The notes below the pieces were generated by a model. It ran no database searches, was not told where the DNA came from, and worked only from the letters and a program-made list of their open reading frames with translations. DNA of 64,000 nt from Bacillota bacterium. Its GTDB lineage: Bacteria > Bacillota > Clostridia > Acetivibrionales > DTU013. Numbering within the stretch: position 1 is the first letter of the stretch; every line of letters starts with the position of its first letter. Of this stretch, positions 50,469 through 58,507 are shown one piece after another. The stretch covers positions 1 to 64,000 of the forward strand of contig JAEWQC010000088.1 of assembly GCA_023399355.1 (NCBI GenBank). Direction: 5' to 3'. Both the position numbers and the translations under genes were made by a program.

Positions 50469-51032
50469 CTAATTGTTATTGTCTGATGGCATCTCCGCAT
50501 CTATCATCACCTCGGAATCAATAACAACTCCATCCGCAGACGGTGCTTCCAACTGAACAGGTGGCGCTGATGGAACTACCGGTGATGGCGGTACTGCCGA
50601 CTGAGCAGCTTCCCGCTCCGATGGTATTGCCGGTGCTGCCGACTGAGCAGCTTCCCGTTCCGATGGTATTGCCGGTGCTGCCGACCGGGTAGCTGCCAGC
50701 TCCGATGGTATTGCCGGTGCTTCATGTGCTGTGGACATTGCCTGTACTACCGGCTCTTCCGGCAGTTCGGCAGCAGGAAATTCGGACTCCTGCACATCTT
50801 CCGGCTCATCAGGATCAAACCCGATCTCTTCCATGTCTTCTCCATCAGTTTCCATTTCTATCTCGTCGTTCTCCGACAACTCCGGAGGTGTCTCATCATT
50901 CCATGTATCACCGTTGAAATGCCTCATATCAAAAGTATTGCGATAAGTATCCGTATTCCTTGATCCCTTTAAATAACTAAAAGCAAAATAAATAACAGCA
51001 ATAATAAGTAAAGACATAATTGAAATGCTCAT
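50469..51032 (-). CDS. Membrane-anchored acidic protein with Pro/Ala-rich 14-residue repeats
   Basis: 187 aa. One N-terminal helix (SIMSLLIIAVIYFAFSYL), then an acidic linker (NDEIEMETDGEDMEEIGF) and three 14-residue repeats APAIPSELAATRSA, APAIPSEREAAQSA, APAIPSEREAAQSA, coded by a 42-bp tandem repeat at about 50590-50720, and an acidic tail. ATG 51032 follows GAGAGGTG. A low-complexity stalk attached to the membrane is the likely form. Family not recognised. The repeats are nearly identical in DNA, so the number may vary between strains. Confidence 0.75.
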   Translation of the reverse strand: MSISIMSLLIIAVIYFAFSYLKGSRNTDTYRNTFDMRHFNGDTWNDETPPELSENDEIEMETDGEDMEEIGFDPDEPEDVQESEFPAAELPEEPVVQAMSTAHEAPAIPSELAATRSAAPAIPSEREAAQSAAPAIPSEREAAQSAVPPSPVVPSAPPVQLEAPSADGVVIDSEVMIDAEMPSDNNN

Positions 51033-51174
51033 AAAATCACCTCTCCTATTTATTCGACACAGGGATTTCTTTTCCTCTGCAAATCATACAAAAATATTTA
51101 CCCCTTTGCAACGATTTGGTATACTCAACAAAGCAGTTCCAACATTCTGCAGTTAAAAGCATCAGGAGGATCCT

Positions 51175-51849
51175 ATGAAATACGCAGGCATTATTTTTGA
51201 TTTTAACGGGACACTACTGCTCGACACGCCAATGCATGAACATGTATGGCGCGACTATTCCACCCTGTTGAGAGGCTATCCGCTTTCCGGAGAGGAATTT
51301 CTCCATATGCATGGCAGACCCACCAGGTTTTTTCTGGAATACCTGCTTGGGCGGACTTTAGATCATTCAGAGATAGAATACCATAGTGAGGAAAAAGAGA
51401 AGATCTACAGAAAAATGTGCCTGGATCTGGGACCCAATCTGGATCTGACCACCGGGGCCGGGAGTTTGCTGGACTTTTTAACATCCCGCGGAATACCCCG
51501 TACCATCGCAACGGCGTCTACGAAAGCGAACGTTGATTTCTATTTCGAAAACTTTCATTTGAGTAAATGGTTCGAGTATGACAAAGTTGTATATGATGAC
51601 GGAAGCTTCCCTGGAAAACCCGACCCGCAGATATATCTGAGAGCAGCGCGAAAGCTTGGCCTGCAGTCGCAGGATTGCATCGTTGCCGAAGATGCACTGT
51701 CAGGGATCGAGTCTGCTCACCGTGCAGATATCGGCTGTATTATAGCCATTGGTCCAAAAGAGGCGCATGCCACATTGAAGGCGTATTCCGGGGTCCAATA
51801 CACCATCACGGACTTTACAGAATTTGATAGAAATTTATTCAAGTTGTAA
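51175..51849 (+). CDS. HAD-superfamily hydrolase (phosphoglucomutase-like subgroup)
   Basis: 224 aa. Motif I is IIFDFNGTLLLDTP (nucleophile Asp; the second acidic residue is replaced by Asn, as in a known FDFNGTL subgroup), motif II TIATASTKANV, motif III and IV GKPDPQIYLRAARKLG and VAEDALSGIESA. A helical cap lies between motifs I and II, as in beta-phosphoglucomutase-like phosphatases. Substrate unknown. ATG 51175 follows CAGGAGGAT. Confidence 0.88.
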   Translation: MKYAGIIFDFNGTLLLDTPMHEHVWRDYSTLLRGYPLSGEEFLHMHGRPTRFFLEYLLGRTLDHSEIEYHSEEKEKIYRKMCLDLGPNLDLTTGAGSLLDFLTSRGIPRTIATASTKANVDFYFENFHLSKWFEYDKVVYDDGSFPGKPDPQIYLRAARKLGLQSQDCIVAEDALSGIESAHRADIGCIIAIGPKEAHATLKAYSGVQYTITDFTEFDRNLFKL

Positions 51850-51970
51850 CATATTTTTAACATATTTCAGCTTATGAAAGTATATAATAATGACGATGAT
51901 TTATATAAGACAAGCTGTTTAAATGACTACTCCAAAGATGAAACCGTTCTCTGTCAAGGCAGGTGGTATT

Positions 51971-52093
51971 ATGGAAAGATTTAAGAATTACATCGGCATG
52001 TTCATCGAACTGATTTTGATGGGAATCATGTATTTGATAATCCTTCCCTTTAAAGTTCTGTACATTCTTGGCAACAGACTGGTATCCAGATAA
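51971..52093 (+). CDS. 40-aa single-helix membrane protein
   Basis: ATG 51971 follows AGGTGG with normal spacing; stop TAA 52091-52093. The product is MERFKNYIGMFIELILMGIM followed by a hydrophobic half (YLIILPFKVLYILGN) and a basic end (RLVSR). In-frame ATGs at 51923 and 51938 would extend it but lack a ribosome site. It lies between the HAD and tRNA deaminase genes on the same strand. No family recognised. Confidence 0.6.
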   Translation: MERFKNYIGMFIELILMGIMYLIILPFKVLYILGNRLVSR

Positions 52094-52205
52094 TGTCATT
52101 GAGGGATTTCCAAAAGATGCCTGAATCAAACAATTGATTGTTTCAATCTATTGTAGTATAATCGTATGTGCGCGTTTTCCCTTGAAAATCTCAGGAGGTT
52201 CGAGC

Positions 52206-52712
52206 TTGAATAGTGTATCGGAGCGCCGCCCTTTTCCAATGCATGAATGGTATATGGCACAAGCCCTAAAAGAAGCGGGAAAGGCAGGGAAAAAAGGTGA
52301 GACTCCCATAGGCGCGGTTGTGGTCAGGGACGGCAGGATTATCGCCAGGGGCCACAATGAAAAGGAGTTGAAAAACGACTCCACATTGCACGCAGAGATG
52401 ACTGCGATCCGGAAAGCCAGCATTAAACTTGGATCGTGGCGGCTGAACGACTGTGACCTGTATGTAACGCTTGAACCCTGTACCATGTGCGCAGGAGCGA
52501 TCATTCAGGCGAGGCTCAGGAATCTGTACATCGGCACTTCCGATTTAAAAGCCGGTGCTGCGGGTTCGGTGATCGACGTTTTTCGGGTGGAAGCCTTCAA
52601 CCACAAGGTCGAAGTAAGCTGGGGCCTGCTGGAAGAGAAGTGTTCCGGAATCCTGAAGGAATTTTTTCAGGAGCTAAGGGAAAGAAAGGCCGCAAAGAAA
52701 CAGACAAGATAA
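52206..52712 (+). CDS. tadA: tRNA-specific adenosine deaminase
   Basis: About 168 aa. Zinc and catalytic residues are in LHAEMTAIRKAS (HAE) and LEPCTMCAGAIIQAR (PCxxC), and KAGAAGSVIDVF is typical. The enzyme converts A34 of tRNA-Arg(ACG) to inosine. TTG 52206 is five bases after AGGAGG; the longer frame to 52134 has no site. A tRNA-Ser gene follows, as is common in Clostridia. Not related to the Tad pilus gene of the same name. Confidence 0.94.
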   Translation: MNSVSERRPFPMHEWYMAQALKEAGKAGKKGETPIGAVVVRDGRIIARGHNEKELKNDSTLHAEMTAIRKASIKLGSWRLNDCDLYVTLEPCTMCAGAIIQARLRNLYIGTSDLKAGAAGSVIDVFRVEAFNHKVEVSWGLLEEKCSGILKEFFQELRERKAAKKQTR

Positions 52713-52874
52713 CAAGCCCGAAGGACTGCAGGCAGAGTAACAGATAGCTGGACAAAAGCACTATCGCAGTAAGTAGAAGCAGAGTACCTGATAAATGAAA
52801 AAATTTTGTAAATGCTAACACTTTGCTCACAGTTTTCTAAAAACATTTTTCCGCTCCGGCGGTTAAATATATAC

Positions 52875-52965
52875 GGAAGAGTATCGAAGTGGTTGTAACG
52901 GCCTTGACTCGAAATCAAGTTGTCACGCAAGTGGCACGAGGGTTCGAATCCCTCCTCTTCCGCCA
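52875..52965 (+). tRNA. tRNA-Ser (anticodon CGA)
   Basis: Acceptor GGAAGAG/CTCTTCC, long variable arm (GTTGTCACGCAAGTGGCAC) typical of serine tRNAs, anticodon loop CTCGAAA with CGA (reads UCG), T-arm GGTTCGAATCC and encoded GCCA end. An IS remnant begins right after the CCA. Confidence 0.95.
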
Positions 52966-53107
52966 CAATTTGTCTGAAAAGCCTTGCGCTGCAAGGCTTT
53001 TCAGCATTTCTACACTAAAATCCCAATGCATCTCAGATGTTTTTTTACAACAAAAAGAGGCCTTTCTGCCCCTTACATCTGCATAACCTCGATTAATTTC
53101 TTTGTCC
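52966..53107 (-). mobile_element. IS1182-like transposase 3'-end remnant, left copy
   Basis: 142 bp nearly identical to 53942-54080 (direct repeat). Read on the minus strand it holds the end of a transposase frame (TKKLIEVMQM then stop) and the trailing IS end. The terminal hairpin CTGAAAAGCCTTG/CAAGGCTTTTCAG at 52974-53004 lies next to tRNA-Ser and can now terminate it. Together with the right copy it brackets the two-gene cassette at 53212-53882. Confidence 0.7.
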
Positions 53108-53157
53108 AAGCCATCTCATACAATGGCTTGCTTTATTATTAAAAAAAAAATTACACA

Positions 53158-53186
53158 TTGACTTTAACTATATTAAATGTTATGTT
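53158..53186 (+). promoter_or_regulatory. Sigma-A promoter of the DUF2089/membrane protein pair
   Basis: TTGACT (53158-53163) and TATGTT (53181-53186) with a 17-bp spacer, 26 bp ahead of the start codon at 53212. Confidence 0.6.
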
Positions 53187-53211
53187 CAATATTGTTAAAG
53201 GAGGTATACTT

Positions 53212-53514
53212 ATGCTAATTGAAGTTTTGCCGGAGTGGATGGTAAATCTGGAAGATGAGGATGTTGTGTTTATAAAAAAATTCTTACAAGCATCCGGCTC
53301 ATTGAAAGAAGTTGCAAAACAGTATGGGGTTACTTATCCAACAGTTCGATTACGTCTGGACAGGCTGATACAAAAAATCCAAATAAGTGAAGACACTAAT
53401 AACGATACATATATAAAATTAATTAAAAGATTAGCTATAAATGAAAAAATCGATTTTGACACGGCAAAGATTTTAATGTCAGAATATAAAAAATCAAAAC
53501 AGGAGGAACAATGA
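53212..53514 (+). CDS. DUF2089-type helix-turn-helix protein
   Basis: 100 aa. It begins MLIEVLPEWMVNLEDEDVVF and contains a helix-turn-helix FLQASGSLKEVAKQYGVTYP with PTVRLRLDRLIQKI, the pattern of DUF2089 proteins without the N-terminal zinc ribbon. Probably a transcription regulator of itself and the next gene. ATG 53212 follows AAAGGAGG. The gene is AT-rich and lies between two IS remnants. Confidence 0.8.
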   Translation: MLIEVLPEWMVNLEDEDVVFIKKFLQASGSLKEVAKQYGVTYPTVRLRLDRLIQKIQISEDTNNDTYIKLIKRLAINEKIDFDTAKILMSEYKKSKQEEQ

Positions 53515-53882
53515 TGACAAGGACTTTATTTTCCATAATAATATTTTTAATAGTAGTTATTGGTATAATTGCATTACAAATTTTTATGTCTAAAAAGCAA
53601 AGCAAGTGGTTAGGATTAATCTTACCAGTCATTACCGCATTGTTTTCTATTATGGTGGTCTTAGGACTTGTACCTTTCACCACACAATTTACTGTGCAAA
53701 GTGGAAAAACCATTTTCAATGCAGTTCAGATACCTAAAGTTTCTTTTCTATTAACTGCATTGTATGTCTTTGCCCTATGCAATATTCCGACAGCAATCTT
53801 ATTTGGAATATATTATGCCTGCCGTGAAGAAATCAAAAAGAATAGAGAAATAGAAAAAATGAATGTTCAAGATTTAGAGTAG
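53511..53882 (+). CDS. Three-helix membrane protein paired with the DUF2089 regulator
   Basis: 123 aa with three hydrophobic segments (FSIIIFLIVVIGIIALQIF, WLGLILPVITALFSIMVVLG, FLLTALYVFALCNIPTAILF) and a charged C-terminal tail (CREEIKKNREIEKMN). The start ATG 53511 overlaps the upstream stop (ATGATGA) after AGGAGGAACA, so it is coupled to the regulator. Such regulator-membrane pairs recur in Clostridia; function unknown. Confidence 0.75.
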   Translation: MMTRTLFSIIIFLIVVIGIIALQIFMSKKQSKWLGLILPVITALFSIMVVLGLVPFTTQFTVQSGKTIFNAVQIPKVSFLLTALYVFALCNIPTAILFGIYYACREEIKKNREIEKMNVQDLE

Positions 53883-53941
53883 TAAGAGTATAAGCATAAT
53901 GGGAAGAAAAATATTGGCATCTATATTCACCTAGCTTGCCG

Positions 53942-54300
53942 CAATTTGTCCGAAAAGCCTTGCTTCGCAAGGCTTTTCAGCATCTTTGCGTTAAAATCCC
54001 AATGCTCAGATGTTTTTCTACAGCAAAAAGAGGTCTTTCTGCCCCTTACATCTGCATAACCTCGATTAATTTCTTTGTCCCAACCAAACTTATTGCCCTT
54101 TTCACATTGTAGGCAAGGAAACTGAGCCCCAGCTCGGCTGTGACCTTTTCTTTCCCCCTGCATAACACAAGTGTGCTCCATGATACCACTTGACTGTACC
54201 AAAAGGGTGCTCCGGTAATTTAGTGGTGATTCAAATGGACAAAAAAAGCCTTGAAAAAGTATTTGCAAAAATTCATCTCGTTTTCCAACCTGCATAAACA
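53942..54300 (-). mobile_element. IS1182-like transposase remnant, right copy
   Basis: The first 139 bp (53942-54080) repeat the left copy. The remainder on the minus strand encodes GKEKVTAELGLSFLAYNVKR and AISLVGTKKLIEVMQM before a stop, the typical C-terminus of IS1182-family transposases, but no intact frame is left further upstream. Both copies are in the same orientation, giving a composite-like layout around the cassette. Confidence 0.65.
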
Positions 54301-54385
54301 TAATGTTTTTGCGGTTTTTAACTTTTTATCAAATGGATTTTGGATTGTTTGGATATAATTAAAGGTATTGGTTATAAAAGTGGTA

Positions 54386-54413
54386 TTGACACTTTTATTT
54401 AATTTGATACAAT
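54386..54413 (+). promoter_or_regulatory. Sigma-A promoter of the gpx-ohrR operon
   Basis: TTGACA (54386-54391) and TACAAT (54408-54413) with a 16-bp spacer, about 45 bp ahead of the gpx start. Confidence 0.8.
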
Positions 54414-54422
54414 TAAATTGTA
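54408..54422 (+). promoter_or_regulatory. OhrR operator
   Basis: TACAATTAAATTGTA is a perfect 7-bp inverted repeat about a central A and matches the known OhrR box of Bacillus subtilis ohrA. It covers the -10 element, so bound OhrR would block RNA polymerase. The second gene of the operon encodes an OhrR-like protein. Confidence 0.88.
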
Positions 54423-54456
54423 CTCAATTTTTATTAACATTAAAAGGAGATCGCTT

Positions 54457-54999
54457 ATGAGCATTTATGATATCAAAGTAAAAGATACCGATAAAAACGA
54501 TATATCCCTTGCCGACTATAAAGGCAAGGTGCTTCTGATTGTGAACACTGCAACCGGATGCGGCTTCACTCCGCAGTATGCAGCCCTGGAGGAGCTGTAC
54601 AAAAAATATAAGGATCAGGGTTTCGAGATTCTTGACTTCCCCTGCAACCAGTTTTTGGGACAGGCTCCGGGAACTGATGAAGAGATCGTCAACTTCTGTC
54701 AGCTCAATTATGGCACATCATTTAAAACATTTTCCAAAATTGATGTGAACGGAAAGAATGCCGATCCTCTATATGTTTATCTGAAGGAACAGTCCCCTGA
54801 TGACATGGAAAATGCTGAAACGGGTTCCTTCAAAAAACTCCTGAACAGCTTGGCTCAGACGTTTCTTGGAAATGAAATCAAGTGGAATTTCACCAAATTT
54901 CTTGTAGATAGAAACGGCAATGTAGTGGCAAGATTCTCCCCTACAATCAAGCCAAAGGACATCGGACCAAATATAGAAAAGCTGTTACAGGAGATTTGA
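54457..54999 (+). CDS. gpx: Glutathione peroxidase-family thiol peroxidase
   Basis: 180 aa. The peroxidatic Cys35 lies in NTATGCGFTPQY (Cys, not Sec), followed by FPCNQFLGQAPG with the active-site Gln, and KWNFTKFLVDRNG with the Trp-Asn pair. Bacterial members usually act as thioredoxin-dependent peroxidases reducing organic hydroperoxides. ATG 54457 follows AAAAGGAG. Cotranscribed with ohrR, which begins two bases after its stop. Expected to be induced by organic peroxides through the operator at 54408. Confidence 0.93.
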   Translation: MSIYDIKVKDTDKNDISLADYKGKVLLIVNTATGCGFTPQYAALEELYKKYKDQGFEILDFPCNQFLGQAPGTDEEIVNFCQLNYGTSFKTFSKIDVNGKNADPLYVYLKEQSPDDMENAETGSFKKLLNSLAQTFLGNEIKWNFTKFLVDRNGNVVARFSPTIKPKDIGPNIEKLLQEI

Positions 55000-55001
55000 C
55001 C

Positions 55002-55433
55002 ATGAATTATGACGTACTGAAATTAAGCAACCAGCTTTGCTTTCCTTTGTATGCCTGCTCCCGGCAGATTATTAAACTGTATACCCCCGTTTTGGATCCC
55101 CTGGGACTCACCTACACGCAATACATTACAATGCTGGCGCTCTGGGAGAAATCCGACGAAACGGTAAAGACTCTTGGTGAACGCCTCTTCCTGGACTCCG
55201 GCACCCTGACTCCTCTGCTGAAAAAGCTGGAGGAGCAGGGATTGATTAAAAGGGAGCGCAGTCGGACCGATGAACGCAACGTATTAGTCCATCTGACTGA
55301 ACAAGGACTTCTATTAAAAAATCGGGCATTGGAGGTTCCGGAAAAGGTCGCTTCCTGTCTTAGCCTGACACAGAAAGATGCTATTGAGCTGCACCGTATT
55401 CTTCATCTGATTTTATCTCCTGACATCACTTGA
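55002..55433 (+). CDS. ohrR: OhrR-type MarR-family organic peroxide sensor
   Basis: 143 aa. LSNQLCFPLYACSRQ carries the N-terminal redox Cys (Cys13, equivalent to Cys15 of B. subtilis OhrR). The winged helix is in LGERLFLDSGTLTPLLKKLE and IKRERSRTDERNVLVHLTE. Oxidation of the Cys releases the repressor from DNA. ATG 55002 follows AGGAG in the end of gpx. It should repress its own operon via the palindrome at 54408-54422. A second Cys (Cys19) is present nearby. Confidence 0.92.
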   Translation: MNYDVLKLSNQLCFPLYACSRQIIKLYTPVLDPLGLTYTQYITMLALWEKSDETVKTLGERLFLDSGTLTPLLKKLEEQGLIKRERSRTDERNVLVHLTEQGLLLKNRALEVPEKVASCLSLTQKDAIELHRILHLILSPDIT

Positions 55434-55532
55434 TATTTGGATATATCACCTCCCAATATCATCTGCATCCGCCCCTGTGCCTCTTCCTCCGGGTAATACT
55501 GCGCCCATGCCGGCCTTGTCTTCAAATCCGGT

Positions 55533-55934
55533 CTATTCCACACTCTTCAGCGCTTCCACCATATTGATCGTTTTCACCTTTCCGGTCAGTACCCACTGGA
55601 TCAGCAGAGAGAATGCCAGCGTCACAGCACAAGCGATTCCGATGCTCAAAATGGAAACATACGGCATGAACGCCATATCATCCGGCTCACTGACCTTCAT
55701 TACCAGTACGGTAAGCCATTGACCCGGCACTATTCCCGCCGCAATTCCAATTATCGTAATGAGTACATTTTCGCGGACAATCAGGGACCTCGTTTCCTTC
55801 TGATGGAATCCCAACACCTTCAGTGTAGCAAATTCCCGGGTTCTTTCGATAAAATTGAGGATTTCCATGTTGTAAAGTACAACAAACGCAAGAGCCAACG
55901 CAAATACCGCCAATACCAGTGCAATACTGTTCAT
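55533..55934 (-). pseudogene. FtsX-like ABC permease, C-terminal fragment
   Basis: 133 aa equal to the last membrane domain of a MacB/FtsX-type permease: MNSIALVLAVFALALAFVV, then REFATLKVLGFHQKETRSLI (the conserved ATLKVLG motif) and the family end INMVEALKSVE. Full-length proteins have 700 or more residues. A stop codon lies 12 codons upstream in frame and no ATPase gene is near, so the 5' part was deleted. The fragment lies between the peroxide operon and alkD. Confidence 0.8.
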
Positions 55935-56013
55935 CCCACGAAGGCCGGCAATGTGATGTATGTTTCATAAGTTTTACAGGTAATAATTCCGTGGGCATTA
56001 AGTTCGTGAGATA

Positions 56014-56098
56014 TGCGGCGTTTCGTGGGCTTTGTGACGTTTCGCGGACTCCTCGGTGTCTCGCGAGTTCTTCGGCGTTCAAGGATTCCTTGGATTCC
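56014..56098. repeat. Degenerate ~11-bp repeats at the 3' end of alkD
   Basis: Minus-strand units such as CGCGAAACGTC, CGCGAGACACC and CGAAACGCCGC continue from the last alkD codons (GGAATCCAAGGAATCC). The units are diverged, and boundaries are approximate. Another case in which an array begins in a gene's terminal codons. Confidence 0.45.
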
Positions 56099-56774
56099 GC
56101 TTCATTGTTCGTATCAATTTTTTCGTCTCCTCATCCACCCGATTGGATTCGATAATTTTTTGCAGCGCTTTGTTATAGGTGAAATCATCCAGGGTATTAT
56201 TCTTCAGATACTGCATCGTCGGCTCCGGCAACACCGTATAGCAAATAGATAGCACCCAGGCCACGGCCATTTTAACGTAATATCCCTCATGCCTGATTTT
56301 ATCCATAGCCTGAAGAACTCTGCCGAGATACTCCTCATCAAGATAATACATCAGGAGCATAATGGCGCCAAAGCGGATCTCATACTCTTTTCCGGAATCG
56401 AGATATGGCTGCAGGAACTCCCAGACATGCAGCCTGTGATCCTTCGCAAACTTCAGACCCGAGCAGAAACTGTCGCAGGCAGACCAGCTAGAAATTTTTG
56501 GTACATGCTCCGCAACATAACGCAGCCGCTCCTCCAATCCTGCATCCGCATAGCCGATCACCATCCCCTGCAGCAGAACCTCCTCAAAATAGTCGTTGTC
56601 TGCAGACGCCAGATAAGAACGCCAGTCGTTCCTGGCCAGCTTGCGGGCCAGCTTGCGCAAGAGTGGAAGGCGAACGCCGATGACATTGTTGATATTGGGA
56701 ATCAAGCTGGAACTGAATTGCCGGTATTTTTCCTCTGACAGTTCAAATAGCTGTTCTCTGACCAATTTTTCCAT
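56079..56774 (-). CDS. DNA alkylation repair protein (AlkD-like)
   Basis: About 231 aa of HEAT-like helical repeats: VIGVRLPLLRKLARKLARN, then ISSWSACDSFCSGLKF with the W..(C)D motif of AlkD-type glycosylases, and YYVKMAVAWVLSICY. AlkD enzymes release positively charged alkylated bases. ATG 56774 follows GAGGATTGAAA; the frame to 56825 is longer without a site. Last gene of a repair operon with nfo and ogt, so removal of the base, cutting of the AP site and direct dealkylation are coded together. Confidence 0.85.
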   Translation of the reverse strand: MEKLVREQLFELSEEKYRQFSSSLIPNINNVIGVRLPLLRKLARKLARNDWRSYLASADNDYFEEVLLQGMVIGYADAGLEERLRYVAEHVPKISSWSACDSFCSGLKFAKDHRLHVWEFLQPYLDSGKEYEIRFGAIMLLMYYLDEEYLGRVLQAMDKIRHEGYYVKMAVAWVLSICYTVLPEPTMQYLKNNTLDDFTYNKALQKIIESNRVDEETKKLIRTMKRNPRNP

Positions 56775-56823
56775 TTTCAATCCTCTATTGTTTTCTCTTT
56801 CACAAAAATGTTCTATCCCTGTC

Positions 56824-56889
56824 ACTGAAATATCCTCTTGCTTTTACTGAAATATCTTCTTGCTTTCATTGAAATATCCTCTTGCTATT
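56824..56889. repeat. 22-bp tandem array, three copies
   Basis: Units at 56824, 56846 and 56868 of the form ACTGAAATATCCTCTTGCTT with one to three differences. They lie between nfo and alkD in the repair operon, so they are transcribed in the intergenic leader of alkD. Confidence 0.85.
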
Positions 56890-56968
56890 TTACTTCATCC
56901 TGTCCCTGCAAAGCCGGCAAAATCCTGCTCATGGTTCCTCCCGGACAGATCGCCGGTCTTTTGTGCAC

Positions 56969-57802
56969 CTACTCCCTGAATTCGCTGCGCAGCAGTTTGA
57001 TTTCCGCTGCATACCCTTCCAGTTCGTTCGGAGTTTCCAGGAGGAATGGTAGATGGCGCAGCAACGGATGGTTGATGACATGGATTATCGTTGAAAGGCC
57101 CAGCACGCCCTCTCCGATTTTTTCATGGCGGTCTTTTCGGCTGCCGAAAGCATTCTTGCTGTCATTAAGATGAACCGCACGAAGCCTGTCCAATCCAACG
57201 ACCTTGTCAAATTCGCTTAATACGCCGTCAAGATCATTCACAATATCGTACCCGGCATCATGCACATGGCAGGTGTCCAGGCATACTCCCAGCTTTTCGC
57301 TTAGTTCCACCCTGTCGATGATCTGCCGGAGCTGTTCAAATGTTCCACCGATCTCGCTGCCCTTTCCGGACATCGTTTCAAGCAGGACGTGCGTAGTATG
57401 CTCCGGTCTCAGTATTTCGTTCAGCAGGTCTGCTATCAGTTCGATGCCGGCCTCTATCCCCTGTCCGACATGACTGCCGGGGTGGAAATTATAATAACTG
57501 TTAGGCGTGTATTCCATCCGAAGCAGATCATCCGTCATCACCTCAAGAGCAAACTCCTTTACACGTGCATCAGCCGAGCACGGATTCAAGGTATAGGGCG
57601 CATGCGCCATGATGGGCATAAAATGATTCTCACAAGCCAGTTCCATAAACGAAGTCACATCTTCCAGGTTCATATCCTTGGCTTTGCCGCCCCTCGGATT
57701 GCGTGTGAAAAACTGAAAGGTGTCGGCTCCGATGCTCAGGGCCTCCCTTCCCATATGCATATAACCGCCTGAGGCGGACAAATGACAACCTATGTGAAGC
57801 AT
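56969..57802 (-). CDS. nfo: Endonuclease IV (AP endonuclease)
   Basis: About 277 aa TIM barrel. Zinc ligands lie in MLHIGCHLSASGG, PIMAHAPYTLN, NFHPGSH, VLLETMSGKG, CLDTCHVHDAGYD, AVHLNDSKNAFGSRKDRHE and FLLETPNE, all in the right order. The enzyme nicks DNA 5' of abasic sites. ATG 57802 follows AGGAGGGAG and gives the normal length; the frame to 57910 would overlap ogt. Middle gene of ogt-nfo-alkD. Confidence 0.96.
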   Translation of the reverse strand: MLHIGCHLSASGGYMHMGREALSIGADTFQFFTRNPRGGKAKDMNLEDVTSFMELACENHFMPIMAHAPYTLNPCSADARVKEFALEVMTDDLLRMEYTPNSYYNFHPGSHVGQGIEAGIELIADLLNEILRPEHTTHVLLETMSGKGSEIGGTFEQLRQIIDRVELSEKLGVCLDTCHVHDAGYDIVNDLDGVLSEFDKVVGLDRLRAVHLNDSKNAFGSRKDRHEKIGEGVLGLSTIIHVINHPLLRHLPFLLETPNELEGYAAEIKLLRSEFRE

Positions 57803-57906
57803 ACCTGTATCTCCCTCCTGATGTTCGAAATTGGAATATGAAAATAAGATGATTTCCTGATCAGCTTGATCAAAATCCTGTAAGCCGATAAAAGAGAATC
57901 CATTTT

Positions 57907-58389
57907 TCATTCCTTGCCTTTATATTCCCTCTCAAGCTCCAGCAACTTTTGCTTGATGTCCAGCCCACCTGCGTAACCTACCAGTTTTCCATCTGCGCCG
58001 ATTACCCTGTGGCAGGGAACAATCACAGCCAGCGGGTTCCTGTTATTCGCCATTCCAACTGCCCTGCAGGCCTTCGGCTGTCCGATGCTTCCGGCAATCT
58101 CCGCATAGCTTCTGGTCTCGCCATACGGTATAAGGGCGAGCGCTTCCCACACCTTCCGCTGAAACGGCGTTCCTTCAAGAGCCATCGGTATCTCAAACGT
58201 CCTGCGCTTTCCTGCGAGGTATTCCATAAGCTGCGCCGCGGTCTTTCTTATAAGAGCCGTCTCCTGAATGCAAGCTCCCTCAACCGCAATTAACATGTCC
58301 TTGGCAAAAAGCAAACCGGTCACAGCCTTCCCATTGTCCAGGATGCCAATTCTTCCAATCCTTGTTTCATAGTAAAACAGGTTTTTCAT
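57907..58389 (-). CDS. ogt: Methylated-DNA--protein-cysteine methyltransferase
   Basis: 160 aa. The acceptor motif VIVPCHRVIGADGKL is intact, preceded by TPFQRKVWEALALIPYGETR and KACRAVGMANNRNP. It repairs O6-methylguanine by transferring the methyl group to its own Cys in a suicide reaction. First gene of the repair operon; copy 3 of the dispersed element lies about 120 bp upstream of it. Confidence 0.96.
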   Translation of the reverse strand: MKNLFYYETRIGRIGILDNGKAVTGLLFAKDMLIAVEGACIQETALIRKTAAQLMEYLAGKRRTFEIPMALEGTPFQRKVWEALALIPYGETRSYAEIAGSIGQPKACRAVGMANNRNPLAVIVPCHRVIGADGKLVGYAGGLDIKQKLLELEREYKGKE

Positions 58390-58507
58390 CCCTTATCACC
58401 ACTGTCATCACAATTTTTTGTTATTCTAATTATATACCATAAAATTATCTTCTCAAACCACAGGCGTTGTCCAAATAGCAGATCAAAACCAATATTCCTT
58501 CCTTAAT

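Noticed and set aside
52713..52874. SRP RNA between tadA and tRNA-Ser
   Set aside because: Clostridia often have ffs near here, but the GGAA-type SRP core is absent.
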